Assembly: GCF_019704135.1 (NCBI RefSeq)
Contig: NZ_AP024355.1
Location: 3,218,001-3,282,000, forward strand
Source: Desulfuromonas versatilis
GTDB taxonomy: Bacteria > Desulfobacterota > Desulfuromonadia > Desulfuromonadales > NIT-T3
Length of the DNA stretch: 64,000 nt
Direction: 5' to 3'
This document shows, one piece after another, positions 44,601 through 53,733 of the stretch. Every line of letters begins with the position of its first letter. Within the stretch, counting starts at the first letter, position 1. A program made the translations under genes and the position numbers. The notes beneath the pieces were generated by a model. The model worked only from the letters and a program-made list of their open reading frames with translations. It searched no databases and was not told where the DNA came from.

Positions 44601-47600
44601 CTCGCCGGTGAAGGTGCCGTCGGCACCGACCTGCAGCGGCTCGCCGTCGAGTTCCACCTGGTTGCCCGGTTCGGTGCGCCCCACCAGCCGGTACTGCAGA
44701 AGGGGCTGTTGCGGGTCCTGTCCTGGCGCCTGGGGGAGGTCCCCGGCGGCCAACCGCGTCTCGCCCACCGGGTCGACGATCTCCAGGGTAGGCACCGGAA
44801 AGCTCACCCTTGAGGTGCGCCCCTGCTGATCGCCCATTTCCACATCGAGCCGCTCGAGGTCCTCGCCGTTGACCTGGGCCGCAAAACGCCCCCCCTCGGT
44901 CACTTCGACTTCACGGCCGTTGAGGCGCACCTGCGGTTCGGTGCGGAACTGGTCGTGCAGGCGGGCTCGCTCCACCTCCTGGAACTCGCCCTTGATCTCC
45001 ACCCGGCGGTTGAGCGCCCTTCCCTCTTCCATGTCGTTGCTGGCGATGGGACGCGACTCGCCGAACCAGCGCACCACGAAGCGTTCGCGGGGGAGCTTGC
45101 CCTGCTCCACCAGAAAGGCCACCGCCGCCTCGGCGCGGCGCTTGGCGAGATCGAGGTTGTACTCGTCGGTCCCCACCCAGTCGGTGTGGCCCTCGATGAC
45201 GATCCGCTCATCGGGGTAGTTTTTGAACACTTCGGCGGCCTTGCGCAGGGCGTCTCTGGCTTCGGGGCTGAGGGTGGCCGAGCCGGAGATGAAGGCGCTG
45301 CCGGTCAGGTCGAGGGAGATCGCCGAGCTGCAGTTGACCCCGAACAGCCGCCGGCTGCTGGTCGTGTGGCTGCCGTCGGCGTAGCGAACCTCCATCTGGT
45401 ACTGGCAGATCGAGCCGCCGGGGACCAGCTTGCCAGCATCGGTGCGGCCGTTCCAGCGGATGGCGGGCGGCGGGTTCCCCCTGCCTTCGAAAACCCGCAG
45501 CGGCTCGCCGGCGCCGTCCATGATGACGAAACGCCAGCCGGCCACCTCGCGCCCGGCATCGACGCCCAGGTCGAAGCGCACCGGTTCGGCGAGGGCGCCC
45601 CCCTTGATGTCAATCACCTCGTCGAGGTCCTCCAGGGTCATGCGCACGCTGTTGCCCGGCAGGGCCAGGGGTTCGCCGTTGACCAGCAGGGTCATGCCGC
45701 CGGTGTTGCCCACCACCTCGAGGGGGCGCCGGTACGCTTCGCTCTCCAGGCGCAGTCCGGTCTCCCCCTGGTCGCCGATGCTGCGGCTCTGGTAGCGGTA
45801 GCGCACCCCGAAGTTGGCCTTGGCCAGCAAGCCCTCTGTGAGGCTCAGCACCCGGGTTTCGCCCTGGGTGGCCTCGGCGCCGGCGGCCAGGCTCTGCAGG
45901 TTGATCTTGACCAGGCGCTGACCCGGCTTGACCGCCGGGAAGTGGTAGCGGCCGTACGCGTCGGTGAGCACATAGGTGCCGTCGTCGAGGGCGACCATGG
46001 CGCCGGGCACTCCTTCTTCGCCCGGATCCTGCCAGCCGTCGCCGTCGTGGTCCTCGAAGACCTTGCCGATGATGGTCCCCAGGTCAAACAGCGGGTCGAC
46101 GGCCACCCGCACCCGTGCCTCGGCGGGGTTGGAGAGGTAGCAGGTTTCGCAGACGTCGCGGGCCACGGCGCGGTTGACGAAATCGCCGGTGTTGGCTCCC
46201 GAGCCGACCACCAGCTGGTAGCTCAGGGTCACATAGCCCGGCTCGCCGGGGTCGGCCCTGCCGTTGCCGTTGGCGTCGGCCAGGGCCGGCACGGTGCCGA
46301 TATCGAAGCTCAGGGTGCGGCTGCCGGTCGGATCGGCGGCCCTGGCCCCGTTGACCAGGGTGCTGCCTTTCACATACTTGAAATTCGGCGGCAGCTTGTC
46401 ATCGACCCGCACCGCGGTCACGTCCCGGTCGACGGTGTTGCGCAGCGCGATGCTGTAAGTGACCACGTCGCCGACCAGCACCTCGCTGCGGTTCGAGGAC
46501 TTGTCCAGCTCGAGGACCTGCCCCTGGGTGAAGATGACCAGGGGCCGTGCGGCCAGCTCGAAACCGTCAGTGAGGTTGGTCCCGGTTACGGTGGCAACCC
46601 CCGGCACTGTGGAGGTCAGCGAGGCAACCACCGCCCCGTTCAGATCGGAAACGCCCCAACTCGGTGCGAAATTCGCCGGACTGCCGACAGCCAGGGGGGC
46701 GATGGCACCGGCCGTCGACTCCCAGGCCGCGCTCCAGGAGATGTTCTTGCCGGAGACAGCTTTGTGTTCGGCGTCATGCAGGCTGGCAGTGACAATACTC
46801 GCCGAAACCCCGTCGGCGATGACCAGGGTCGGCACCGCGGTCAGGCTGGAATACTCCGGATGGGCGCTGCGCTCGCGCACCGTGACGGTGACCGAGGCAG
46901 CGGCCGTGGCCCCGGACGAATCGCGTACCGTGTAGCTGAAGGTTTCGCTGCCGAGGAACCCGGCGACCGGCGTGTAGACCAGGCCGGCGCCGCCCGGGGC
47001 AACGGCGACCGCTCCTCCCCGGTCGGGGGAACCCACGGCGCTGATCACCAGGGTGTCGCCCGGGTCGGGATCGCTGTCGTTGCCCAGCACATCCAGAGGG
47101 TTGTCGCGGCTCCCCTCGGCCGCCTCGAAGGCATCGTCCTGGGGGGCGGGGCCGGCATTGACCTCGTTGACGGTAATATTGATGGTTTCCTCGGCAAACC
47201 GAATGGGGGAACCATTGTCGCTCACCCGGATGGTCACCGGGTAGACCCCAGGGCCCTGAGCTTCGCTGGGCGTCCAGGTGAAATCACCCGTGGGGGTGAT
47301 CGTCGCCCCGGCCGGGGAACTGCCCTGCAGGCTGTAGGTCAGGATGTTGGCCGGCAGATCCGCGTCGCTCGCCGTGGCGGTGAAGGTCAGACTCGCCAGT
47401 TCGTCCACCGAATGATCACCGATGGGGGAGAGGCTCGGAGCACTGTTGACCTCGTTGACCGTGATGTTGATGGTCTCTTCGGTGAACAGGTTCGACGGAC
47501 TGTCGTCGGTCACCCGAACCGTCACCGGATAGACGCCGGGACCCTGGGCTTCGCTGGGCGTCCAGCTGAAAACCCCGGCGGGGGTGATCGCCGCCCCGGC

Positions 47601-50600
47601 CGGCGGGCTGCCCTGCAGGCTGAAGGAAAGGCCGTTGCCGTCAGTGTCAGAGGCAATGGCGCTGAAACTCAGCGCCTGAAGCTCATTGACCGACCGGTCA
47701 CCAATGGGGTTGAGGGTCGGCGGGTTGCTGACCTCGTTGACGGTGATGTTGATGGTCTCTTCGGCAAACAGGTTCGGCGTGCCGTTGTCGGTCACCCGAA
47801 CCGTCACCGGGTAAACCCCGGGGCCCTGCGCTTCGCTAGGCGTCCAGCTGAAATCGCCGGTGGCCGTGATCGCCGCGCCGGCCGGCGGGCTCCCCTGCAG
47901 GCTGAAGCTCAAGGTGTTCGCCGGCAGATCCGGGTCGGTCGCAGCTGCTGTGAAGGCCAGGGCGGACAGTTCGTCCACCGTCCGGTCGCCGATGGGGTTG
48001 AGGACCGGCGGGCTGTTGACCTCGTTGACCGTGATGTTGATGGTCTCCTCGGCGAACAGGCTCGGGGTGCCGTCGTCGGTGACCCGAACCGTCACCGGGT
48101 AGACGCCGGGCCCCTGGGCTTCGCCGGGCGTCCAGCTGAAATCTCCGGTGGGGGTGATGGACGCTCCAGCGGGGGGGCTCCCCTGCAGGGTGAAAATCAG
48201 GTTGTTCGCCGGCAGATCCGCATCGGTCGCCGTGGGGGTAAAGGCCAGGGTGGACAGCTCATCCACCGAGCGGTCGCCGATGGGGTTGAGGACTGGCGAA
48301 CTGTTGACCTCGTTGACCGTGATGTTGATGGTCTCTTCGGCGAACAGATTCGGCGTGCCGTCGTCGGTGACCCGAACCGTCACCGGGTAGACGCCGGGCC
48401 CCTGGGCTTCGCTGGGGGTCCAGCTGAAATCTCCCGTGGCGGTGATGGCCGCGCCGGCCGGCGGGCTTCCCTGCAGGCTGAAGCTCAGATTGTTGCCATC
48501 CGGGTCTGAACCGCTGGCGGTAAAGGTCAGAGGCGCCAACTCATCCACCGTCCGGTCGCCGATGGGATTGAGAGATGGTGCCTGGTTGGTATCCGTGACC
48601 GTCCACTGAAATACCACCTGCCCCTGCATCACCGGGGCGCCATTGTCGGTAACCGTGACAGTGACGGCATAAGGGCTGCCGGCTGCGGCGGTCAATCCGA
48701 CAGTCCCCGAAATCTCCCCGGTGCCCGGGTTGATGGTCAGTCCGGACGGCAGCCCCGCGGCCGAATAGGTCAAAAGGTTGGCGGGCAGGTCATTATCCAC
48801 GGCACTGATCGATAAACTGACCGCATCGCCCTCTCCGTTCGCCTGATCCCCGGGATTTGTGACCAAAGGCGCCGTGTTGACCTCGTTGACCGTGATGTTG
48901 ATGGTCTCTTCGGCGAACAGGTTCGGCGTGCCGTCGTCGGTGACCCGGATAGTCACCGGGTAGACGCCCGGTCCCTGGGCTTCGCTGGGAGTCCAGCTGA
49001 AATCCCCGGTGGCGGTGATCGCCGCGCCGGCCGGCGGGCTGCCCTGAAGGCTGAAGCTCAGGCTGTTGGCCGGAAGATCCGAGTCCGTAGCCGTGGCGGT
49101 GAAGGTCAACGCCTGCAGTTCATCCACCGCTCGGTCGCCAATGGGGTTGAGGGTCGGCGGGTTGTTGACCTCGTTGACGGTGATGTTGATGGTCTCTTCG
49201 TCGAACAGGTTCGGCGAGCCGTCGTCGGTCACCCGAACCGTCACGGGATAGACGCCGGGACCCTGGGCTTCGCTGGGCGTCCAGCTGAAATCACCGGTGG
49301 CTGTGATCACCGCGCCGGCAGGCGGGCTCCCCTGCAGGCTGAAGCTCAGGTTGTTGCCATCGGAATCGGTGGCAGATGCGCTGAAATTCAGGGCCGACAG
49401 TTCGTCGATCGTCCGGTCGCCGATAGGGGTAAGAACCGGGGGGTTGTTGACCTCGTTGACGGTGATGTTGATGGTCTCCTCGGCAAACAGACCAGGCGAG
49501 CCGTCGTCGCTCACCCGGATGGTCACCGGGTAGACGCCGGGCCCTTGCGCCTCAGTGGGCGTCCAGCTGAATTCGCCGGAGGGGGTGATGGCCGCGCCGG
49601 CCGGCGGGCTCCCCTGCAGGCTGAAACTCAGGGTGTTGGCCGGAAGATCCGGGTCCGTCGCCGTGGCGGTGAAGGTCAACGCCTGCAGTTCATCCACCCC
49701 TCGGTCGCCGATGGGGGTGAGAACCGGGGCGATGTTGACCTCGTTGACCGTGATGTTGATGGTCTCCTCGTCGAACAGGTTCGGCGTGCCGTCGTCGGTC
49801 ACCCGGATGGTCACCGGGTAGACCCCTGGCCCTTGCGCCTCGGAGGGCGTCCAGCTGAAATCGCCGGTGGGGGTGATCGCCGAGCCGGCCGGCGGGCTGC
49901 CCTGCAGGCTGAAAGTGAGATTGTTCGCCGGCAGATCCGGGTCCATCGCGGTTGCGGTGAAGGTTAATGCCTGCAGCTCATCCACCGCGCGATCGCCCAC
50001 CGGGTCGAGCACCGGCGGGTCGTTGATCGGATTGACGGTGACCGTCACCAGGGCGCTGTTGCTGCCGCCATTGCCGTCCTCGATGGTATAGGAGAATGTC
50101 TCCGTCCCGAAAAATGCCGCCGCCGGGGCGTACTGTATGAAGTCGTCGGTCAGGTCGGCGGGCGTGCCGTTGTCGTTGATAATCGCAGTGCCGCCGTTGT
50201 CGGTGGCGCCGACCGCTGTGATGCGCAGGGTATCGCCGTCCGGGTCGGTGTCGGGCCCGCTGCCGTTGTCGGCCAGAACATCCAGGGTCTGCAGGGGGCT
50301 GTTCTCGTCGAGGCTGAAGCTGTCCGGCTGGGCCACGGGGTTTGAGTTGCCCACCACGACGGTGATGCTGTTGGCATCGCCCGGGTCGAAGTCGGCATCG
50401 CCGGATGCGGTACTCTGAAAACCGACCAGGGGGGTCGCCGTGTCGTTGACCTCCGAGGTAAAGTCCCCCGAACCCGGAGCGGCCGGGGCATCGGCAGCGA
50501 AGAGGATCCGGAGATTGGTCCCTGAAACCGTGATCCTGGAGCCCAGGGTAATGGTGATCTGCGGCGCCGACACCGAGGCGCAGTATTCATTGATTCCCGG

Positions 50601-51503
50601 AGTGGGGCAGCTCGCACTGGCCGTCTGGCCGCTGCCGTCCCGCAGGACGCCGGTCACCGAAAAATTGCTGAAGCCGGCGGGTGCGGTGATCCGGGCCTGG
50701 TTGACGCCGGTATCGTTGGCACCGACCTGGGGCAGGATGTCATAGACGAAACTGTTGCCAGGGCTGCCGGGGGAGATCAGGTTGGGCGCTATTTCGGCGA
50801 CGGCACTGGTGATTGCATATCCTTGCGCGGTAACAGTGAGGATGTCGCTGTCCCCAGCGGTCCCGTTGGCGTCTCCGGGCAGGGTCGCCTGAGAGACCTC
50901 GACCGTGGTGGTGTCATCGATCTCCGAACTGAAAAGGGCGCTGCCCGGAGACGCCGGCGCGACCGCGTCGAAGGTGACCTGGATGCGGGGGTCAGGCGTC
51001 AGGTCATTGACTTCGTCGCCGAGCAGAATGGTGATCTGCTGCCCGGCGATGGTCGCGCAGGCCTGTCCGGCGCCGGGGGCCGGGCAGTTCTGGGGTTTTC
51101 CCGCCCCACCGACGGAAACGGCAGGGGTGCCGGAGAGGGCGTAACCGGCCGGGGCGGTGATACGGACCCAGTTCAGCCCGGTATCTGTTGGACCGATCTG
51201 CGGGAGGATATGATACTTGAAGGTATTGCTGCTGCCGACCACCACCTGGTTCGGCAAAATCTCCGCAGCGGCGGTGGTCACCGCGGCGGCGGCCAGGCGG
51301 TTCACCGTCGCGGTGGAGCTGCCCAGGGCGATGGTGCCGCTGAAAAAACCGGTGGCCGTGTTGGACAGGGCATGGGCCAGCCCCCCCAAGGGCCCGGCAA
51401 GCATGGCGAAGACGCAAAACGCCGCCGTCAGCCAGCGCCTGGGGGCGCGGCCGAAATTTCGGCATTTTTTGCGATAAGTCTTCGTCATTTCAGTGCTCGC
51501 CAT
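41613..51503 (-). CDS. Giant surface protein: DUF11-like, cadherin/Ig repeats, OmpA domain and C-terminal outer-membrane barrel
   Basis: 3,296 residues (start at 51503 or the ATG at 51488; neither has a strong ribosome-binding site). Layout: signal peptide (WLTAAFCVFAMLAGPLGG) and two DUF11-like halves at about 80-380. A cadherin-like domain lies at 385-495 (PVAQPDSFSLDENSP). Nine near-identical Ig repeats of about 95 residues plus one divergent repeat span 495-1450 (PIGDRTVDELSALAFTAAAT, FSWTPSEAQGPGVYPVTVRV). A second cadherin-like, an invasin-like and a DUF11 region follow at about 1450-1790. An SdrD-B-like domain has KVFEDHDGDGWQDPGEEGVP. The OmpA peptidoglycan-binding domain is near 2065-2175 (IEGHTDWVGTDEYNLDLAKR, NRRVEI). 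The region ~2430-3296 is rich in amphipathic strands ending VEGWFVRAQGVY. It is probably an outer-membrane adhesin or matrix organiser. Confident as a gene; its role is inferred. Confidence 0.9.
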   Translation of the reverse strand: MASTEMTKTYRKKCRNFGRAPRRWLTAAFCVFAMLAGPLGGLAHALSNTATGFFSGTIALGSSTATVNRLAAAAVTTAAAEILPNQVVVGSSNTFKYHILPQIGPTDTGLNWVRITAPAGYALSGTPAVSVGGAGKPQNCPAPGAGQACATIAGQQITILLGDEVNDLTPDPRIQVTFDAVAPASPGSALFSSEIDDTTTVEVSQATLPGDANGTAGDSDILTVTAQGYAITSAVAEIAPNLISPGSPGNSFVYDILPQVGANDTGVNQARITAPAGFSNFSVTGVLRDGSGQTASASCPTPGINEYCASVSAPQITITLGSRITVSGTNLRILFAADAPAAPGSGDFTSEVNDTATPLVGFQSTASGDADFDPGDANSITVVVGNSNPVAQPDSFSLDENSPLQTLDVLADNGSGPDTDPDGDTLRITAVGATDNGGTAIINDNGTPADLTDDFIQYAPAAAFFGTETFSYTIEDGNGGSNSALVTVTVNPINDPPVLDPVGDRAVDELQALTFTATAMDPDLPANNLTFSLQGSPPAGSAITPTGDFSWTPSEAQGPGVYPVTIRVTDDGTPNLFDEETINITVNEVNIAPVLTPIGDRGVDELQALTFTATATDPDLPANTLSFSLQGSPPAGAAITPSGEFSWTPTEAQGPGVYPVTIRVSDDGSPGLFAEETINITVNEVNNPPVLTPIGDRTIDELSALNFSASATDSDGNNLSFSLQGSPPAGAVITATGDFSWTPSEAQGPGVYPVTVRVTDDGSPNLFDEETINITVNEVNNPPTLNPIGDRAVDELQALTFTATATDSDLPANSLSFSLQGSPPAGAAITATGDFSWTPSEAQGPGVYPVTIRVTDDGTPNLFAEETINITVNEVNTAPLVTNPGDQANGEGDAVSLSISAVDNDLPANLLTYSAAGLPSGLTINPGTGEISGTVGLTAAAGSPYAVTVTVTDNGAPVMQGQVVFQWTVTDTNQAPSLNPIGDRTVDELAPLTFTASGSDPDGNNLSFSLQGSPPAGAAITATGDFSWTPSEAQGPGVYPVTVRVTDDGTPNLFAEETINITVNEVNSSPVLNPIGDRSVDELSTLAFTPTATDADLPANNLIFTLQGSPPAGASITPTGDFSWTPGEAQGPGVYPVTVRVTDDGTPSLFAEETINITVNEVNSPPVLNPIGDRTVDELSALAFTAAATDPDLPANTLSFSLQGSPPAGAAITATGDFSWTPSEAQGPGVYPVTVRVTDNGTPNLFAEETINITVNEVSNPPTLNPIGDRSVNELQALSFSAIASDTDGNGLSFSLQGSPPAGAAITPAGVFSWTPSEAQGPGVYPVTVRVTDDSPSNLFTEETINITVNEVNSAPSLSPIGDHSVDELASLTFTATASDADLPANILTYSLQGSSPAGATITPTGDFTWTPSEAQGPGVYPVTIRVSDNGSPIRFAEETINITVNEVNAGPAPQDDAFEAAEGSRDNPLDVLGNDSDPDPGDTLVISAVGSPDRGGAVAVAPGGAGLVYTPVAGFLGSETFSYTVRDSSGATAAASVTVTVRERSAHPEYSSLTAVPTLVIADGVSASIVTASLHDAEHKAVSGKNISWSAAWESTAGAIAPLAVGSPANFAPSWGVSDLNGAVVASLTSTVPGVATVTGTNLTDGFELAARPLVIFTQGQVLELDKSSNRSEVLVGDVVTYSIALRNTVDRDVTAVRVDDKLPPNFKYVKGSTLVNGARAADPTGSRTLSFDIGTVPALADANGNGRADPGEPGYVTLSYQLVVGSGANTGDFVNRAVARDVCETCYLSNPAEARVRVAVDPLFDLGTIIGKVFEDHDGDGWQDPGEEGVPGAMVALDDGTYVLTDAYGRYHFPAVKPGQRLVKINLQSLAAGAEATQGETRVLSLTEGLLAKANFGVRYRYQSRSIGDQGETGLRLESEAYRRPLEVVGNTGGMTLLVNGEPLALPGNSVRMTLEDLDEVIDIKGGALAEPVRFDLGVDAGREVAGWRFVIMDGAGEPLRVFEGRGNPPPAIRWNGRTDAGKLVPGGSICQYQMEVRYADGSHTTSSRRLFGVNCSSAISLDLTGSAFISGSATLSPEARDALRKAAEVFKNYPDERIVIEGHTDWVGTDEYNLDLAKRRAEAAVAFLVEQGKLPRERFVVRWFGESRPIASNDMEEGRALNRRVEIKGEFQEVERARLHDQFRTEPQVRLNGREVEVTEGGRFAAQVNGEDLERLDVEMGDQQGRTSRVSFPVPTLEIVDPVGETRLAAGDLPQAPGQDPQQPLLQYRLVGRTEPGNQVELDGEPLQVGADGTFTGELPLRRGENPFAILVRNPAGVTRVGGVDLTLSEREADGKLVMLAKPVPSLTVKLPPAGGKLQTPVLTVSGTTDPGNSVLVNGLRVAVRPDGRFASTLELPDGKSTLKVEVSDPEGNRGAIEQALEVSDTRLFFLAFADGKVSQLKARGNLDNAGVDKSSQVVSDGRIALYLKGVIAGRYLITAALDTGQQKAENLFSDLDEVENDRLLTNLDPDKLYPVYGDDSTLVYDTQSQGKLYLALDSDELHLLLGNYAVNLSDTELAAYQRTLYGGHLVYQSPSRTRYGDPHTKVEAFAAEVRQAHIRDELRATGGSLYFLSQDPVIEGSEQVTLVVRDKNTGLVLARVPQQQNVDYTIKYDQGRILFHRPVASVHQDGRLVDRALLPGNPVFIQVDYETELESFEKTAFGGRVRQQLGDHLAVGGSYVQDELEAGSYELSGLDAEIRLGDGTRILGEYATSSGADALTRISEDGGLSYRSFAAGGDQDGSAWKTALEVDIGEWFGSPDRYQAGAYIKQLRPGFLSAGNFAEQGTEKYGAHLRLRLSGRDRLLARYDREQLEAGDPAALGEADTGTLQWEHDHGRWGVTGEYQVRQSREVSGRKLEDSQLAAARFRLDITERLTSWLEHQQTVKGPRNDQTTLGAEYQVNDLLALNASGTVGSEGNSAQGGASLAVGQGHIYLTQRLAEERAGRVRTTIVGGETPYGENTKVYSEYHWERSPDGYRNLSLFGAERRWDLFKGVRVLLSGEYGEIPGEPEDTRRYTVSGGVSYNPRDGLKISTRNEVRRERGGVERTQYLTTNHLEVRLNPDYTLLGKYRYSVTRDEELERVEARFTEASLGLAYRPVAHDRFNALLRYTYLRDRQAQNLLGDEREESQSHVASAEWSLDINRHLEWVDKEAIRIKKEKLGNRGSGETTTWLSIHRLNYHLLPKIDVGAEYRMLVQDEAQDQRQGWLIEVTWQMVQNFRLGVGYNFTDFSDDEFSDNDYSVEGWFVRAQGVY
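47157..50021 (-). repeat. Tandem array of ~285-bp repeats in the giant surface-protein gene
   Basis: Nine close copies of a repeat of 279-288 bp, with one divergent unit after the fourth. Each encodes an Ig-like domain beginning PPVLNPIGDR and ending EETINITVNEVN. The copies share long stretches of DNA, for example around the GEAQGPGVYPVT codons. Such arrays can change copy number by recombination and can collapse in assembly. Confidence 0.9.
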
Positions 51504-51533
51504 GGGGGTCGTTTGCGACCCGTTTCAGGTTGA

Positions 51534-52220
51534 TCAGTTCACCCGGGCCTTGATCCGGATGGCCACCCGGTAGGGCTCGGCCAGGGGGTCCGGAGCCGAG
51601 GATTTCGGAACGGTCAGCGCCAGGTTGTTCGGCGCCCCCAGGGTCGCTTCGTTCGCGGTGGTCAGATTCCAGTCGAGCTGGTCGTCGCCCTGCGCCGGGG
51701 TGAGGGTGTTCCAGGTCAAAGCGTTCCAGCTCCCCGCCCCGGTCCCGTTCTGCAGCCACTGGGCGGCGTTGGCGGCGTTCATCTGCAGCCCGGGGGTCGC
51801 CACGGTACCGAGGATCTGGAAGGTGGCGGGATCGAGGGGATTGACGATGGTGAACTGGGTCGGGTCGACAAAATCGCGCACCCGCACATCATCGAGAGCC
51901 AACGCGGTGGTATTGTCGAGGTAAATCACGAAATAGACGTCGCTGCCGGCGACCACGTTCCCGCCGTTGAGGATGTTGCCGCTGGTGTCGCGGATCTCCT
52001 TGACCAGCCCGGGGGTGACCACCTCGACGGTAAATACGTTGGAATCGCCCACCGTCGCCCCGCCCGCAACTCGGGTCGCCTGATTGTTCGCGGCCTGGAC
52101 CAGGCCTACCGCAGCCGGCAGCAGCAGCATTGCCACCGCCGCAATCCAAGCAAAATTTCGCTTTCCAGAGAATCGCACCATGCGATGAATCATCCTGTTG
52201 AACAGAGGTTCTCTCGTCAT
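51534..52220 (-). CDS. Secreted DUF11-like protein
   Basis: A 228-residue protein with an N-terminal signal segment (FAWIAAVAMLLLPAAVGLVQ, cleaved near AANN). The mature part, VFTVEVVTPGLVKEIRDTSG followed by VYFVIYLDNTTALALDDVRV and RDFVDPTQFTIVNP, resembles the DUF11/conserved-repeat fold used in surface proteins. The C-terminal strand (YRVAIRIKARVN) is like the ends of the two neighbouring propeller proteins. It lies 30 bp upstream of the giant surface-protein gene. Function unknown; a structural partner of the surface complex is likely. Confidence 0.72.
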   Translation of the reverse strand: MTREPLFNRMIHRMVRFSGKRNFAWIAAVAMLLLPAAVGLVQAANNQATRVAGGATVGDSNVFTVEVVTPGLVKEIRDTSGNILNGGNVVAGSDVYFVIYLDNTTALALDDVRVRDFVDPTQFTIVNPLDPATFQILGTVATPGLQMNAANAAQWLQNGTGAGSWNALTWNTLTPAQGDDQLDWNLTTANEATLGAPNNLALTVPKSSAPDPLAEPYRVAIRIKARVN

Positions 52221-52234
52221 CGATCAGGTCCCCT

Positions 52235-53704
52235 CTACTGGAGTTGAACCCTGAAAACCATCCCCCAGACGGTGTTGGCGCTGACGTCGATCTGGGAGTT
52301 GGGGGCTGGTAAACCTGCCCTGACGGTATTGCCGTTCTGGCTGACGACCGTCCCCGGTCCCGCGGCGGCCGCGATCGCCGTGTAAATAGCACTCTCGTCC
52401 CCCGAGCGGCAGGCAGCAGTGCTACAGGTTCCCTGTTTGAGGTTGCCCTGGTACAAAAAGGCGCCGTCCAGGACATCCTCGGCCCGCAGATCGATGATCT
52501 GACCGCCGCCGTTGTTGACATGGACCAGAAAATCGACCAGCGTCCCCTTGGGCAGCCGCACACCGGAGGCAAGCCGGGTCCCGTCGGTCAGAAACGCGGC
52601 CTTGGCCAGGGATTTGGACAAAGTGGCGTCGGTGAGCTTGTAGATGGTGCCCCGGGCGCCCACCACGTAGCCGGTGTTGGCATCCACCGGGAACTGGACT
52701 GCATACAAGGCATTTCCGGTGGGCGGCTGGCTCGGATAAAGCCCCCAGTTGGCACCGCCGTTGGTGGTGTAAAGCACCGTCCCCCCGGTCCCGACGATGA
52801 AGCCGGTGGTGCTCGCCGGAGGGAAATGGATCCCCTCGAGAGAAGCCGAGACTCCCCCCACAGAACGATCCTGCCACGGGGGGCCGGGCCCGTCGCCGCC
52901 GTTGTTGGTGCGCAGTATTCGGCCCAGCTCGCCCACGGTGAAGCCGATTTCGTTGTCCAGAAAATACACTTCGTTTAAATGCTCGAAAACACCGGAAGCC
53001 AGGGGTGTCCAGGTTTCTCCCGCGTTGCTGGTTTTAAAAATGATCCCGCTGTTGCCCACGGCATATCCGGTCAGAGCATCCTGGGGGAAATGCACCGCAT
53101 TGAACGTGTCCGGAGGGTTCAGATATTTCATTACCCAAGGGGTCGCTCCTCCGTCGGTGGTTTTGTAGATCCGCCCGCTGCGGGCAACAACATGCCCCTG
53201 GGTGACGCTGGTCATATAGACATCGGAAATGGCGCCCGCCCCGGGCGGATTGGGGGTATACCAGCCGGTCTGGTTGGTGATGGTGGACCCGGCATTGGTG
53301 ATTTTCACGATCGCGCCCCCGGTCCCCACCACGAAGCCAGTCTGGTCGTCCACCGGAAAATGCACCGCATACAGGGTGGAATAGACGCCATAGCTGAGAA
53401 TCCTCCAGGGGGTCGCGCCGCCATCGGTGGTCTTCAGAATAAGCCCCCCACCGCCTACCGCATAGCCGACCTGGTCGTTTCCCGGGAGGGGAAACTGGAC
53501 GTCGTTGATATCCGGGACAATCAGCGGAACGGGAATCCCCGCCCCCGCCCAGTCGATGCTCTGCGGAATCCAGGCGGCTCGGGCAGGCAGCGCCAGAAAG
53601 AGCAGAAAAAACCCGCAGACCGCCAGGCTCCTTAAGGGGGCCGGCACTTTCGGGATTCTTCCACGATCACTCAAACCCATACGCCTCGACATCCTAAAAC
53701 TCAC
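52235..53704 (-). CDS. Secreted YCF48-like beta-propeller protein with DUF11-like C-terminus (copy 2)
   Basis: 489 residues from a GTG start with AAGGG upstream; ATG 53680 is an alternative. After a signal peptide (LAVCGFFLLFLALPARAAWI) come repeated propeller units: YAVGGGGLILKTTDGGATPW, TGFVVGTGGAIVKITNAGS, TGYAVGNSGIIFKTSNAGET and IGFTVGELGRILRTNNGG. These are typical of YCF48/BNR-type repeats. The C-terminal ~120 residues (RLPKGTLVDFLVHVNNGGGQ ... NTVWGMVFRVQLQ) form a DUF11-like domain. The protein is exported and probably binds another surface protein. Same layout as the gene at 53734-55170, 29 bp away. Confidence 0.82.
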   Translation of the reverse strand: MSFRMSRRMGLSDRGRIPKVPAPLRSLAVCGFFLLFLALPARAAWIPQSIDWAGAGIPVPLIVPDINDVQFPLPGNDQVGYAVGGGGLILKTTDGGATPWRILSYGVYSTLYAVHFPVDDQTGFVVGTGGAIVKITNAGSTITNQTGWYTPNPPGAGAISDVYMTSVTQGHVVARSGRIYKTTDGGATPWVMKYLNPPDTFNAVHFPQDALTGYAVGNSGIIFKTSNAGETWTPLASGVFEHLNEVYFLDNEIGFTVGELGRILRTNNGGDGPGPPWQDRSVGGVSASLEGIHFPPASTTGFIVGTGGTVLYTTNGGANWGLYPSQPPTGNALYAVQFPVDANTGYVVGARGTIYKLTDATLSKSLAKAAFLTDGTRLASGVRLPKGTLVDFLVHVNNGGGQIIDLRAEDVLDGAFLYQGNLKQGTCSTAACRSGDESAIYTAIAAAAGPGTVVSQNGNTVRAGLPAPNSQIDVSANTVWGMVFRVQLQ

Positions 53705-53733
53705 CGACGACCCTTACCCGTCGACCAGGCCCC

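Noticed and set aside
44955-48509. 1,184-residue open frame on the plus strand opposite the giant surface-protein gene
   Set aside because: It is antisense to a gene with clear domains, lies largely over the tandem repeats, and has low-complexity GC-driven composition with no family motif.
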